A stretch of DNA of 64,000 nt, taken from the NCBI GenBank assembly GCA_963829355.1, contig CAWHHZ010000008.1:433062-497061 (forward strand). The letters are read 5' to 3'. The translations under genes and the position numbers were made by a program. How positions within the stretch are numbered: position 1 is the stretch's first letter; every line of letters begins with the position of its first letter. Below are positions 1 to 8,251 of the stretch, one piece after another. The stretch is from CAWHHZ01 sp963829355 (GTDB taxonomy: Bacteria > Acidobacteriota > Thermoanaerobaculia > Gp7-AA8 > JAHWKK01). Under the pieces are notes generated by a model. That model ran no database searches. It had not been told where the DNA came from and worked only from the letters and a program-made list of their open reading frames with translations.

Positions 1-629
1 AGACCGCTCTGCATCGAATAGATGATCGGTGTGAGGAAGAATCCGAGGTTGAGCAGATTTGCGATGATGTCCTTCAAATCGCGGAACAACACCGCCGTCG
101 AGGAGACGGCAAGCGCGACTCCTGCAACGAAGATCATCTGAACGATCATGATCAGAGGTGCAAGGAGGAGGGGCCAGCCGAAAGGAACATCGGATGCGAG
201 AATCCCGACCAGAAGCGCCGCAAGGAGAACCGGCAGCGCCAGAAGAAAGTGAACCAGATGTGATGCCACGACGACAATCGGCAGCACCTCCGCAGGGAAT
301 GTCACCTTCTTGATCAGGCCACCGTTCGCGATCAGCACATCAGTCGACTCGACCACGGCGCCCGAGAAGAAGATCCACGGGAGGATCCCCGTGAAGAGAA
401 AGAGCGAGTACGGCTGCACGTCCGGCCGTTTGAAAAACGTCGTGAAAACGATCGTGTAGACGGCGAGAAGCAGAAGCGGATTGGCCAGCGACCAGAAGTA
501 TCCGAGGATGGAACCGCGATACCGCGCCTTGAGGTCGCGGGAGGTCAAGGTCAGGATCAACTGCCGGGACCGGACGAGCTGACGGATCGAGTCGATGGGC
601 GTATCTATCTTCTTTGCAACGGCCGGCAC
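1..629 (-). CDS. ABC-2 type polysaccharide/polyol export permease, 3' truncated by the window edge
   Basis: Reading the minus strand from 629 gives a protein with an amphipathic start (RSRQLILTLTSRDLKARYRG), then SILGYFWSLANPLLLLAVYT, then several hydrophobic helices. The LKARYRGSILGYFW pattern followed by an LPWIFFSGAV segment is typical of the TagG/KpsM/Wzm family, inner-membrane permeases that work with an ATPase to export O-antigen, teichoic acid or capsule glycans. GTG at 629 is the first plausible start; an in-frame TAG lies upstream and there is no clear Shine-Dalgarno sequence, so the start is uncertain. About 209 codons are visible and the C-terminus is outside the window. The partner ATPase would be expected further left on the minus strand. 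Confidence 0.85.
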   Translation of the reverse strand, partial: MPAVAKKIDTPIDSIRQLVRSRQLILTLTSRDLKARYRGSILGYFWSLANPLLLLAVYTIVFTTFFKRPDVQPYSLFLFTGILPWIFFSGAVVESTDVLIANGGLIKKVTFPAEVLPIVVVASHLVHFLLALPVLLAALLVGILASDVPFGWPLLLAPLIMIVQMIFVAGVALAVSSTAVLFRDLKDIIANLLNLGFFLTPIIYSMQSG

Positions 630-645
630 GGTGGAGAGTCTAGAA

Positions 646-995
646 CAGTCTACAGTCTACAGTCGACAGTCGTCAGTCGTCAGTTCGTTAGTCGCGACAG
701 TCGTCGGACGTAGTTCGTTGGTCGTTGGTCATTAGTCATCTGGTCCTCGGTCCCATTCTGCTGATCCAACTCGAGGTGAGTACACGATTCCTCCCTTCGC
801 TTCCGAGAAGCTCAATTCGTTCGCGCCTGTCATTCCGAAGCGCAGCGAGGAATCTGGGTGGGAACTCGGCGGCGGATGGCATCGCCCATCTCACGATCGA
901 CATCTGCTCAACGACCAATGACCAACCACCGCCAAGTCTCTCCAACTCATCTGAAGACTGACGACTGACGACCGACGACCGACGACCGACGACGG
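646..995. repeat. Composite intergenic element: inverted 7-bp repeat arms around a GTCATTCCGAAGC core
   Basis: The gap between the ABC permease and the FHA gene has no gene. Its left part (about 646-760) is a run of CAGTCTA/CAGTCGT-type 7-mers that decays toward TGGTCGT. Its right part (about 951-995) is the inverted version, ACTGACG then ACCGACG units. Between them, from about 829, lies GTCATTCCGAAGCGCAGCGA followed by GGAATCTGGGTGGGA, which recurs near 53550 and inverted near 50792. The arms could fold into one large imperfect hairpin. Confidence 0.75.
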
Positions 996-997
996 CC

Positions 998-1549
998 CTA
1001 CTCGATGAGCGTGACGATCAGCATCAGCGTCGTGCTGCCGAGGCGGAACTCGGTCTTGTCGGAGATCTCGACTTCGCCCTCGATGCGGCGCCCCTCGACG
1101 AAGGTGCCGTTGCTGGAACCGAGGTCTTCGAGAAAGAAGTGACCATCCCTGATCTCGAGTGCAGCGTGGTTGCGGGAAGATTCGCGATCGTCGATCTCGA
1201 TGTCCGCGCCCTGCCGTCCGATCGTCACTCGCGGTTTCTCGATGCGGAAGACCTTCGCCGCGTCCGGACCCTCGGTGATCGCGAGCGAGAGACGCTGGTT
1301 CGGCGGAAGCGAGGGAAGACCTCCGGGATCGTAGCTGCCGGTCTCTTCCGGAACCTCGGCCGGTTTTGGACGCCTGCCGACGAACGTCGAATCCGTTACG
1401 TCTTCGGGAGCCGGCTCGTCGAACGCCGGGTTGACGATCTCGAAAACCTCCCGGCACTTCGCACACCGGATCTTCTTCGATCGCTTACCTTCAAAGCGTT
1501 CTTCGGCATACTTGTAGTTCGCCTTGCAGTGCTCACACGTTATGATCAC
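998..1549 (-). CDS. Zinc-ribbon (MJ0042-type) plus FHA domain protein
   Basis: This 183-residue protein has an N-terminal zinc ribbon with cysteines at 5, 8, 29 and 32 (TCEHC and RCAKC), a Pro/Glu-rich linker, and a C-terminal forkhead-associated domain. FHA hallmarks are visible: VTIGRQGADIEI, SSRNHA, and DLGSSNGTFVEG. FHA domains bind phosphothreonine peptides, so this is probably a reader of Ser/Thr kinase signalling; the kinase is not in the window. I chose GTG at 1549 because GAGGA sits just upstream and the zinc ribbon begins at once. A longer ORF reaching 1711 adds only unconserved sequence. It diverges from the M49-like peptidase gene. Confidence 0.85.
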   Translation of the reverse strand: MIITCEHCKANYKYAEERFEGKRSKKIRCAKCREVFEIVNPAFDEPAPEDVTDSTFVGRRPKPAEVPEETGSYDPGGLPSLPPNQRLSLAITEGPDAAKVFRIEKPRVTIGRQGADIEIDDRESSRNHAALEIRDGHFFLEDLGSSNGTFVEGRRIEGEVEISDKTEFRLGSTTLMLIVTLIE

Positions 1550-1679
1550 AGATTCCTCGTGCGTCGCTCGGGAGAGCCGAAGCCGAGGCGACGATAACAG
1601 AGGGATCAAAGGCCGGTCAATCCACGTTTCGTGATGACAGCAAAGAACTTGTTCCTCAAATCGAACAGGAGAAAACAAT

Positions 1680-3389
1680 ATGAAGACTCTCTCAATCCTG
1701 ATGGCCGCCATTTTCCTCGGCCTTGCCGGGTGCGCAACAAGCCCTTCCGGCGCCCCTCCAGCCGGGGGGACGGGACCGCAGATTGCTGCGGACGTTGACC
1801 AGCGGCTCGAACAACTCCCTCAGGTCTCGATCGACTACGATCGAGACCTGCTCGATGAGAATCAGCGCGCTGTGGTCGAGAAACTGGTGGAGGCCTCGAA
1901 GTTTCTCGACGAGGTATTCCTCGCTCAGGTCTCTCCGGAGAATCGCGCTCTTCGCCAGGAACTGTACGAGCTTGCTCTCGATGATCCCCGCTACCGCGAT
2001 GCCTACGAGTATTTCCGCATGATGTACGGCCGCTGGGACCGATTGGCGGAGGGTGAACCGTTCATCGCACCGTTCGGACCTGAAGGGGCCAAACCGCAGG
2101 GAGCCGGATTCTATCCTCGCGACATCACACCCGAAGAGCTCGAGGAGTGGATCAAGAACGATCCGGCAGCCGGAGACGCCGTACAGAATCTCTTCACCGT
2201 GATCCGCAGAGAGAACGGATCGCTGGTGTCAGTTCCGTACTCGGTGGCGTATCGCGACTATCTGTACCCGGCCGCGGAGAAACTCAGGGAGGCCGCAGCG
2301 ATTACCCGCAATGCCTCACTGAAGGATTATCTGACGAAGCGCGCTGATGCACTGCTCACCGACGACTACTACGCGAGTGATCTTGCCTGGATGGATCTCG
2401 ATTCGGATATCGAGGTCGTGATCGGTCCATACGAGGTGTACGAGGACAGCCTCAACAACTACAAGGCAGCCTTCGAGTCATTCGTGACCGTCGTCGATCG
2501 TGACGAGAGCCGCAAGCTGTCACGCTACGTCTCGCACCTGCCTCGAATGGAACAGAATCTTCCGATTCCAGATGAGTACAAGAATCCGAATCGGGGCGCC
2601 GAATCGCCGATCAAGGTCGTGCAGGAAATCTTCACCGCCGGAGATACCCGAGCCGGTGTACAGACGGCCGCCTTCAATCTACCCAATGACGAACGGGTAC
2701 GCGAAGCAAAGGGCTCTAAGAAGGTCCTCCTGAAGAATGTGATGGAGGCGAAGTTCGAAAAGACCGGAAAGCCGATCGCTCTTCGTCTTCTCGAGCCGCA
2801 ACATGCCGAGCTCGTGTCTTTCGATCCCTTTTTCAACCACGTCCTGTTTCATGAGCTCTCGCACGGACTCGGACCGGGAATCATCGACGGTCCCGATGGA
2901 CGCCCGGTCGAAGCACGCCTTCTGCTCAAGGAAACATACTCCGCGATCGAAGAGACGAAAGCCGACGTCGCCGGCATCTGGAACATCCTCTACGCAATGG
3001 ACAACGACCTGCTCGATTCATTCGGTCGCGAGGAGCTCTTCTCGTCGTACGCAGGTCTGATGTTCCGCTCGATGAGGTTCGGCCTCGACTCGGCGCACGG
3101 CCGCGCGAATGCCGTCCAGTGGAACTGGATGCGGGAGAAGGGAGCGATCATCCGGGAGCCATCGGGCCGCTATCGTGTGAACTACGATCTCATGGCCGAG
3201 GCTGTCGAGTCGCTGCTCCACGAGCTTCTGATGATCGAGGCTACCGGCGACTACTCGAGATCGAAACAGTTCCTCCAGAGGTACGGAGTCGCGACTGCCG
3301 AGAGCGATCAGATCATCGCGGGTCTCGAAGACCTCCCGGTGGATATCGCCCCGGTGTTCACCGGAGCCGGCGAGCAGCTCACGCGATGA
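1680..3389 (+). CDS. M49-like (dipeptidyl-peptidase III family) zinc metallopeptidase, lipoprotein
   Basis: The 569-residue protein starts with a lipoprotein signal peptide whose lipobox LAGC puts the lipidated cysteine at residue 18. A zinc-site motif HELSHGLGPG begins at His391, and about 30 residues later comes EETKADV (Glu424-Asp429). This pair resembles the HExxxH...EExxAD arrangement of the M49/DPP III clan, but here the first motif is a five-residue HExxH. It likely cleaves peptides in the cell envelope; the substrate is unknown. The start is supported by AGGAG about 9 bases upstream. The gene stands alone, with a hairpin and repeat directly after its stop. Confidence 0.75.
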   Translation: MKTLSILMAAIFLGLAGCATSPSGAPPAGGTGPQIAADVDQRLEQLPQVSIDYDRDLLDENQRAVVEKLVEASKFLDEVFLAQVSPENRALRQELYELALDDPRYRDAYEYFRMMYGRWDRLAEGEPFIAPFGPEGAKPQGAGFYPRDITPEELEEWIKNDPAAGDAVQNLFTVIRRENGSLVSVPYSVAYRDYLYPAAEKLREAAAITRNASLKDYLTKRADALLTDDYYASDLAWMDLDSDIEVVIGPYEVYEDSLNNYKAAFESFVTVVDRDESRKLSRYVSHLPRMEQNLPIPDEYKNPNRGAESPIKVVQEIFTAGDTRAGVQTAAFNLPNDERVREAKGSKKVLLKNVMEAKFEKTGKPIALRLLEPQHAELVSFDPFFNHVLFHELSHGLGPGIIDGPDGRPVEARLLLKETYSAIEETKADVAGIWNILYAMDNDLLDSFGREELFSSYAGLMFRSMRFGLDSAHGRANAVQWNWMREKGAIIREPSGRYRVNYDLMAEAVESLLHELLMIEATGDYSRSKQFLQRYGVATAESDQIIAGLEDLPVDIAPVFTGAGEQLTR

Positions 3390-3395
3390 GGGCAT

Positions 3396-3430
3396 CGCGC
3401 CGGACCGCAATCTGATCCCGGTCCGGCGCG
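3396..3430 (+). terminator. Hairpin after the M49-like gene
   Basis: CGCGCCGGACCG (3396-3407) pairs perfectly with CGGTCCGGCGCG (3419-3430) across an 11-base loop. It lies 7 bases past the stop codon. There is no U-run after it, so it may be a termination hairpin of the U-poor kind or part of the adjoining repeat. Confidence 0.55.
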
Positions 3431-3433
3431 AGT

Positions 3434-3580
3434 GTCATCCTGAGCGAAGCGAAGGATCGCGTCGAGTCATACTCGCCCTGAGACCCCTGCGCAATCCGAG
3501 TCACCCCGTACGCGATCCTTCGTACGTCAGATTTTCGGCGAGTAGGACCGTACGCGATCCTTCGCTGCGCTCAGGATGAC
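3434..3580. repeat. GTCATCCTGAGC palindromic intergenic element, copy 1
   Basis: It begins GTCATCCTGAGCGAAGCGAA and ends with the inverse, TTCGCTGCGCTCAGGATGAC. An extra inner GTACGCGATCCTTCG copy near 3510 makes this copy longer than the others. It fills the space between two convergent genes. Products of such repeats (VILSAAKD-type or HPERSEG-type peptides) are well known as spurious ORFs in many bacterial genomes. Confidence 0.85.
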
Positions 3581-3588
3581 AGGCTCGA

Positions 3589-4095
3589 TCAGTCTGACTC
3601 CGTCTCCATCGCCGTCCCGTCGGTTCCGGTCGTGTCTGTCATCGAGGAAGCACCTTCGCCTTCCGTCACCGTCAGTGTCGTCTCCATGCCGCGGTCGGCA
3701 TGATCGGCAACAGGGCAGTAGACCCGGTACTCACCCGGCTGGAGATCCACCTCGATGGTCATGACCTCGCCCGGCTGCAGGTGCTGCTCGAGCTCTTTCT
3801 CGATTCCCTGTCCTTCGATCTCGAAACTGTGCTCGACGTCTCCCTCGTTCCGGACGGTGAATAGAGTCCGGCCTTCAGGAAGCGTCGAAGGCATGTCGAT
3901 ATCCATGTTCGAAAGGATGACCTGAACCGGCTGGCCCCCGTCGGGCAGGCGGGGGACGTCCTCCTCGATCACGCCTGTCGTGGCCTCGGTCTCGGTCACA
4001 GTAGTCGTTTCCACCTCTGGTTCCTCTGCGCAGGCGAGGGCAAAGACCAATGTTACTGCTCCCATGATCGCGAAAGTTTTCCGTCGTGTATTCAT
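3589..4095 (-). CDS. Cupredoxin-like lipoprotein
   Basis: A 168-residue secreted protein. The signal peptide ends in the lipobox-like LACA. A Thr/Glu-rich linker follows, and then a cupredoxin fold. The putative type-1 copper ligands are His in VEHSFEIEG and the Cys, His and Met of YCPVADHADRGM, spaced as in plastocyanin-like domains. The C-terminus is a Thr/Ser/Glu-rich tail. It probably carries electrons or binds copper in the envelope. ATG at 4095 is preferred over the TTG two codons upstream because AAGGAG lies 8 bases before it. The stop lies 8 bases from the palindromic repeat, which separates it from the convergent M49-like gene. Confidence 0.8.
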   Translation of the reverse strand: MNTRRKTFAIMGAVTLVFALACAEEPEVETTTVTETEATTGVIEEDVPRLPDGGQPVQVILSNMDIDMPSTLPEGRTLFTVRNEGDVEHSFEIEGQGIEKELEQHLQPGEVMTIEVDLQPGEYRVYCPVADHADRGMETTLTVTEGEGASSMTDTTGTDGTAMETESD

Positions 4096-4124
4096 CTTCA
4101 ATTCTCCTTATCCAGGCCGGTGTT

Positions 4125-5123
4125 TCAGATCGCTCGAGACGCCTCGACGTCTTCGCCGAGCAGATCGTGCAGATACAGCATCTTGACGAGCACGATTACC
4201 GTCGCCGTGAGCGGGGTGGCAAGAATCACGCCGAGGGCACCAAAGAGCAGACCGAAAAGCACCTGCATCAGAATCGTCAGCGCCGGAGGGAGCCACACGG
4301 TCTTCCGCTCGATCAGCGGAGTCAACAAATTGCCTTCGATCAGCTGGACCAGGATGTAGAGAAGCACCACGTGCCACGCCTTCGACGGATCGATCGTGAG
4401 CGCGATGAGTATGGCAGGAACGGCCGACAGCACCGGCCCGATGTACGGGATGAACGAAAGAATGCCGGCGATCAGTCCGAGCGTCAGCGCCAGAGGGATG
4501 TCGAGGAGCATCAGCCCGACCCACGTCATCACACCGACCACCGTCATCGACAGAAAGCGACCAAAAAGCCACCACGCGATCGTACTCTCCAGCGCGATGA
4601 GCACCTCCTCTGCCCGCGCCCGCTTTGCTGGTGGGATGAGGCGAAGAAATCCTCGTCTGTATACGCCGGGCGTGAACGCCATGAATACGCCTGCCACGAC
4701 GACCACCATTACGCTGGTGATCCCGCCGAACAGAGACGTGAAGAAACGTCCTGCACGTCTTGCGGCGGCACTGGGTGTCATCAACTGCTCGACATTTGGC
4801 AGGTGCGCCAGCATCCACCGCCCCCACTGCTGAGCTTCCAGTTGCGACCGGAGCTGCTCGACCGATTCGGGAATCGTCCGCGACATCTCGTCGGACTGTC
4901 CCGCAATGCGCGGTGCGATGAGATAGCACCCCGCGACGATCAGCCCAATGACTGCGGCCAATGTGAGGAAGGTCGATACGCGCCGCCCCAGCCTGGTATG
5001 GGAGCCGACCCACGCAGCGATCGACGTGAGGAAGACTGAGAAGAGCACGGCACCGAAGAGGAGGAGGATGACGTTGGACGCCTTCCACAACAACAGCGAC
5101 AGAGCGACGACGGCCATCGCCAC
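4125..5123 (-). CDS. AI-2E family transporter (PF01594-type permease)
   Basis: The 332-residue product has the AI-2E family layout: two N-terminal helices, a long soluble segment (about residues 70-125), then paired helices containing the family signature ILSFIPYIGPVLSAVPAILI and the C-terminal LFGALGVILATPLTA. Members export small molecules or act as Na+/H+ antiporters; the substrate cannot be told from sequence. The ATG at 5123 lies inside the first hydrophobic helix, and the same frame runs upstream (GLELGRITLIVSVVA), so the true start is probably a non-ATG codon upstream, or a base error shifted the 5' end. It lies 29 bases upstream of the cupredoxin gene and may share its transcript. Confidence 0.8.
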   Translation of the reverse strand: MAMAVVALSLLLWKASNVILLLFGAVLFSVFLTSIAAWVGSHTRLGRRVSTFLTLAAVIGLIVAGCYLIAPRIAGQSDEMSRTIPESVEQLRSQLEAQQWGRWMLAHLPNVEQLMTPSAAARRAGRFFTSLFGGITSVMVVVVAGVFMAFTPGVYRRGFLRLIPPAKRARAEEVLIALESTIAWWLFGRFLSMTVVGVMTWVGLMLLDIPLALTLGLIAGILSFIPYIGPVLSAVPAILIALTIDPSKAWHVVLLYILVQLIEGNLLTPLIERKTVWLPPALTILMQVLFGLLFGALGVILATPLTATVIVLVKMLYLHDLLGEDVEASRAI

Positions 5124-5306
5124 GACCGAGACGATCAGTGTGATTCGCCCGAGCTCCAGCCCGCTCAGCCGCCGGACGCTTCCTTCGCCGGAGCACGCTT
5201 TCCCTTTCTTCCACCATTGAGCCGGTGACCTGCGAAGTTCACGCCTCGCTGCTCTCAGGAATGATCCAGAGCGGCCCGGAAATCTCCAGGCCGCTCACGT
5301 GATGTC

Positions 5307-7931
5307 TCAGTGAATCGCTTCAGCCGGCTCGCCCGCCGTCGACATCTCGAGCTCGCCATTTTTCGCGGTCACATGAACTGTGTCACCGGGCGCGAAGCGA
5401 CCCTCGAGAATTCCGACCGCCAGCGGATCGATCACGAGCTTCTGCAGCGCACGCTTGAGCGGCCGCGCACCGAAGACCGGATCGTATCCCTCCTTCGCCA
5501 GCCGCTCCTTTGCCGCGTCGTCGAGCTCGAGCGTGAGATCCCTTTCGGCGACCATCTTCTGCACTCTACGCAACTGGATGTCGACGATATGCTTGATCTC
5601 GTCGAGTCCGAGGGAGTGGAAAACGATGACGTCATCAATCCGGTTGAGGAACTCAGGCCGGAACTGCCGGTGAAGCTCCTCCTCGACTTTCCGCTTCATC
5701 TCCTCTTCCTGCTGCTCGGAGTGTTCGGACCTCTGATACTCCTGGATGTACTGCGATCCGATGTTCGAGGTCATGATGATGACGGAGTTGCGGAAGTCGA
5801 CCGTGCGTCCCTTCGAATCGGTCAGACGGCCGTCGTCGAGAATCTGGAGCATGATGTTGAAGACTTCCGGGTGCGCCTTCTCGATCTCGTCGAACAGGAT
5901 GACCGCGTACGGGCGCCGGCGCACGGCTTCCGTGAGCTGTCCGCCCTCTTCGTACCCGACATACCCGGGAGGGGCTCCGATCAGACGGGCGACGGCATGA
6001 CGCTCCATGTACTCCGACATGTCGATGCGCACCATCGCGCTCTCATCGTCGAAAAGGAACTCCGCCACCGCCCGCGCCAGCTCTGTCTTACCCACACCCG
6101 TAGGCCCCATGAAGATGAACGAGCCAATCGGGCGGTCCGGATCCTGGAGCCCCGCGCGCGAACGCCGAACCGCGTTGGACACGCTCCTCACTGCTTCTTC
6201 CTGGCCGACGACCCTCAGACGAAGCCGGTCTTCCATCTTCACGAGTTTCTGTACCTCGGACTCGATCAGCTTGGTTACCGGAATCCCGGTCCACTTGCCG
6301 ACGACCTCGGCGACATCGTCGGCCGTGACTTCCTCTTTCAGGAGACCGCCACCGCTCGCCTGCATCTCGTTGAACGCGTTCGATGCTTCTTCGAGCTCAC
6401 GGTTCAGGTTCGGCATCTGGCCATACCGCAGTTCCGCCGCCTTCGTCAGATCACCTTCACGCTCTGCACGCTGCGCCTCGTCCCGCGTCTGTTCGATCCG
6501 CTGCTTGAGATCCCGGATTTTCTGAATTTCCTGCTTCTCGTTCTCCCACTGCGCCTTGAGACCCGAGGAGTTCTCCTGGAGCTCGGCAAGTTGCGACTCG
6601 ATCGACCGCAGCCGGTCCTGAGACGATGAATCCTTCTCCTTCGACAGAGCCTGTTTCTCGATCTGGAGCTGCGTCACCCGCCGCTCGATCTCGTCGATCT
6701 CGGTCGGGAGAGAGTCGATCTCGATGCGAAGCCGTGACGCCGCTTCGTCGATCAGATCGATCGCCTTGTCGGGAAGGAACCGGTCTGCGATGTACCGATT
6801 CGAGAGGGTCGCGGCAGCCACGATTGCGGAATCCTGGATCTTGACTCCGTGATGGACTTCGTACCTTTCCTTCAGACCACGCAGAATCGCGATCGTGTCT
6901 TCGACTGACGGCTCTCCCACGTAAACCGGCTGGAACCTTCGCTCGAGAGCTGCGTCCTTCTCGATGTACTTCTGGTACTCGGCGAGAGTCGTCGCACCGA
7001 CGGCGCGCAACTCGCCTCGGGCGAGCGCCGGCTTCAGAAGGTTGGATGCATCCATCGAACCCTCGGACGCGCCCGCACCGACGAGAGTGTGGAGCTCGTC
7101 GATGAAGAGGATGATCTTCCCCTCCGCCTCTTCGATGTCCTTGATGACTGCCTTGAGCCGGTCTTCGAACTCTCCCCGGTACTTCGCTCCAGCGATCAGA
7201 GCTCCGAGATCGAGCGCGACCACCTTCTTGTCCTTCAGACCCTCGGGGACATCTCCCTCCACGACACGGCGGGCGAGTCCTTCGATGATCGCTGTCTTAC
7301 CGACACCCGGCTCACCGATGAGCACGGGGTTGTTCTTCGTACGGCGCGACAGAACCTGAATGACGCGGCGGATCTCTTCGTCACGGCCGATCACCGGATC
7401 GAGCTTGCCCCGTTTTGCCAGGGCGGTCAGGTCGCGCGCATAGCGCTCGAGAGCCTGATACTTCGCCTCCGGATTCTGATCCGTGACTCGCTGTGATCCA
7501 CGGACCGACTGCAGAGCTTTCAGGAGCGCATCCCTCGTGACCCCATGATGCGTGAGCCGTTCGTATGCTGTCGTTCCCTTCGTCTCGGCAATCCCGATCA
7601 GGAGATGCTCTGTCGAGACGTATTCGTCCTTGAATTCGTCCGCGGACGCAAACGCGGCATCCATGACTTTGCGAAAATTCGTCGAAAAACCCGGATCAGC
7701 TCCTCCGGACACCTTGGAGCGACGAGACAGCTCGTTGGTTAGTTCCATCTCGATCATGCCCGGATTTACCCCGAGTTTGTTGAGGATCGGGCGGACGATG
7801 CCTTCTTCCTGGCTGATCAGCGTCACGAGCAGATGCTCGGGGGTCAGCTCCGCATGTCCGGACTGACGAGCGAGCCCCTGCGCCTCGACCACTGCCTCCT
7901 GCGCCTTGACTGTCAACTTGTTGATATCCAT
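5307..7931 (-). CDS. clpB: ATP-dependent disaggregase ClpB
   Basis: The full-length, 874-residue protein has the ClpB order: an N domain (residues 1-150, starting MDINKLTVKAQEAV), AAA-1 with Walker A GEPGVGKT at 206-213 and Walker B ILFIDELH, a coiled-coil middle domain (about 400-530), and AAA-2 with GPTGVGKT near 610 and VILFDEIEKAHPEV. There is no ClpP-binding loop and the middle domain is present, so it is ClpB rather than ClpA or ClpC. It threads aggregated proteins with DnaK. The start has an AAGGAAA ribosome site. A HAIR-like operator lies about 50 bases upstream, suggesting HspR-type heat-shock control. Confidence 0.97.
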   Translation of the reverse strand: MDINKLTVKAQEAVVEAQGLARQSGHAELTPEHLLVTLISQEEGIVRPILNKLGVNPGMIEMELTNELSRRSKVSGGADPGFSTNFRKVMDAAFASADEFKDEYVSTEHLLIGIAETKGTTAYERLTHHGVTRDALLKALQSVRGSQRVTDQNPEAKYQALERYARDLTALAKRGKLDPVIGRDEEIRRVIQVLSRRTKNNPVLIGEPGVGKTAIIEGLARRVVEGDVPEGLKDKKVVALDLGALIAGAKYRGEFEDRLKAVIKDIEEAEGKIILFIDELHTLVGAGASEGSMDASNLLKPALARGELRAVGATTLAEYQKYIEKDAALERRFQPVYVGEPSVEDTIAILRGLKERYEVHHGVKIQDSAIVAAATLSNRYIADRFLPDKAIDLIDEAASRLRIEIDSLPTEIDEIERRVTQLQIEKQALSKEKDSSSQDRLRSIESQLAELQENSSGLKAQWENEKQEIQKIRDLKQRIEQTRDEAQRAEREGDLTKAAELRYGQMPNLNRELEEASNAFNEMQASGGGLLKEEVTADDVAEVVGKWTGIPVTKLIESEVQKLVKMEDRLRLRVVGQEEAVRSVSNAVRRSRAGLQDPDRPIGSFIFMGPTGVGKTELARAVAEFLFDDESAMVRIDMSEYMERHAVARLIGAPPGYVGYEEGGQLTEAVRRRPYAVILFDEIEKAHPEVFNIMLQILDDGRLTDSKGRTVDFRNSVIIMTSNIGSQYIQEYQRSEHSEQQEEEMKRKVEEELHRQFRPEFLNRIDDVIVFHSLGLDEIKHIVDIQLRRVQKMVAERDLTLELDDAAKERLAKEGYDPVFGARPLKRALQKLVIDPLAVGILEGRFAPGDTVHVTAKNGELEMSTAGEPAEAIH

Positions 7932-7979
7932 AGCTTTACTTTCCTTCGAAGCCTACAACCCGGCTTCGGTCAGAGATTC

Positions 7980-8006
7980 ATACTTGATAATGCTACACTC
8001 AAGTAT
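7980..8006 (-). promoter_or_regulatory. HAIR-like operator upstream of clpB (HspR-type site)
   Basis: The 27-bp stretch is an inverted repeat with perfect 8-bp arms ATACTTGA and TCAAGTAT. Its inner part reads CTTGATA-N7-ACTCAAG on the + strand, matching the HspR-associated inverted repeat CTTGAGT-N7-ACTCAAG at 12 of 14 fixed positions. It lies 49-75 bases upstream of the clpB start. ClpB is a known HspR target in actinobacteria; applying that here is inference, and no hspR gene is in the window. Confidence 0.7.
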
Positions 8007-8071
8007 TACAACGCCGTGTCACCTCATTTCATTTCTGGCAGAGGTGCGCATCTGCATGCAAAGAACGCCGC

Positions 8072-8154
8072 AGGATCGGGTACGTTCTGACTGTCGCGCT
8101 CTTTCCGTCCTGAGAGTCGGGACGTACGCGATCCTTCGCTGCGCTCAGGATGAC
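8072..8154. repeat. GTCATCCTGAGC palindromic element, copy 2 (left end missing)
   Basis: The inner and right parts match the other copies (GTCCTGAGAGTCGGGACGTA, then GATCCTTCGCTGCGCTCAGG and ATGAC). The left GTCATCCTGAGC end is absent. It lies between divergent clpB and the fumarase alpha gene, 98 bases before the latter's start. Confidence 0.8.
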
Positions 8155-8251
8155 TAAGGAGCCCACCGCGCCGGTGAAGCTGTCCCGCCCCTGTATCATT
8201 CGTCACATATCGGACCAGCGACTCTGATAAAGTTTCTCGCGGAGTCACGAC

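Noticed and set aside
4108..5217. 369-residue ORF in another frame over the AI-2E gene
   Set aside because: Arg/Gly-rich with no membrane helices; the overlapping frame has clear AI-2E motifs. It may however share the true 5' end if a base is wrong.
5310..6629. 439-residue ORF opposite clpB
   Set aside because: It lies fully within clpB on the other strand, has biased composition and matches nothing; clpB is unmistakable.
7995..8251. ORFs over the clpB upstream repeat (such as HPERSEGSR-type peptides)
   Set aside because: They are translations of the palindromic element, a well-known annotation artefact.
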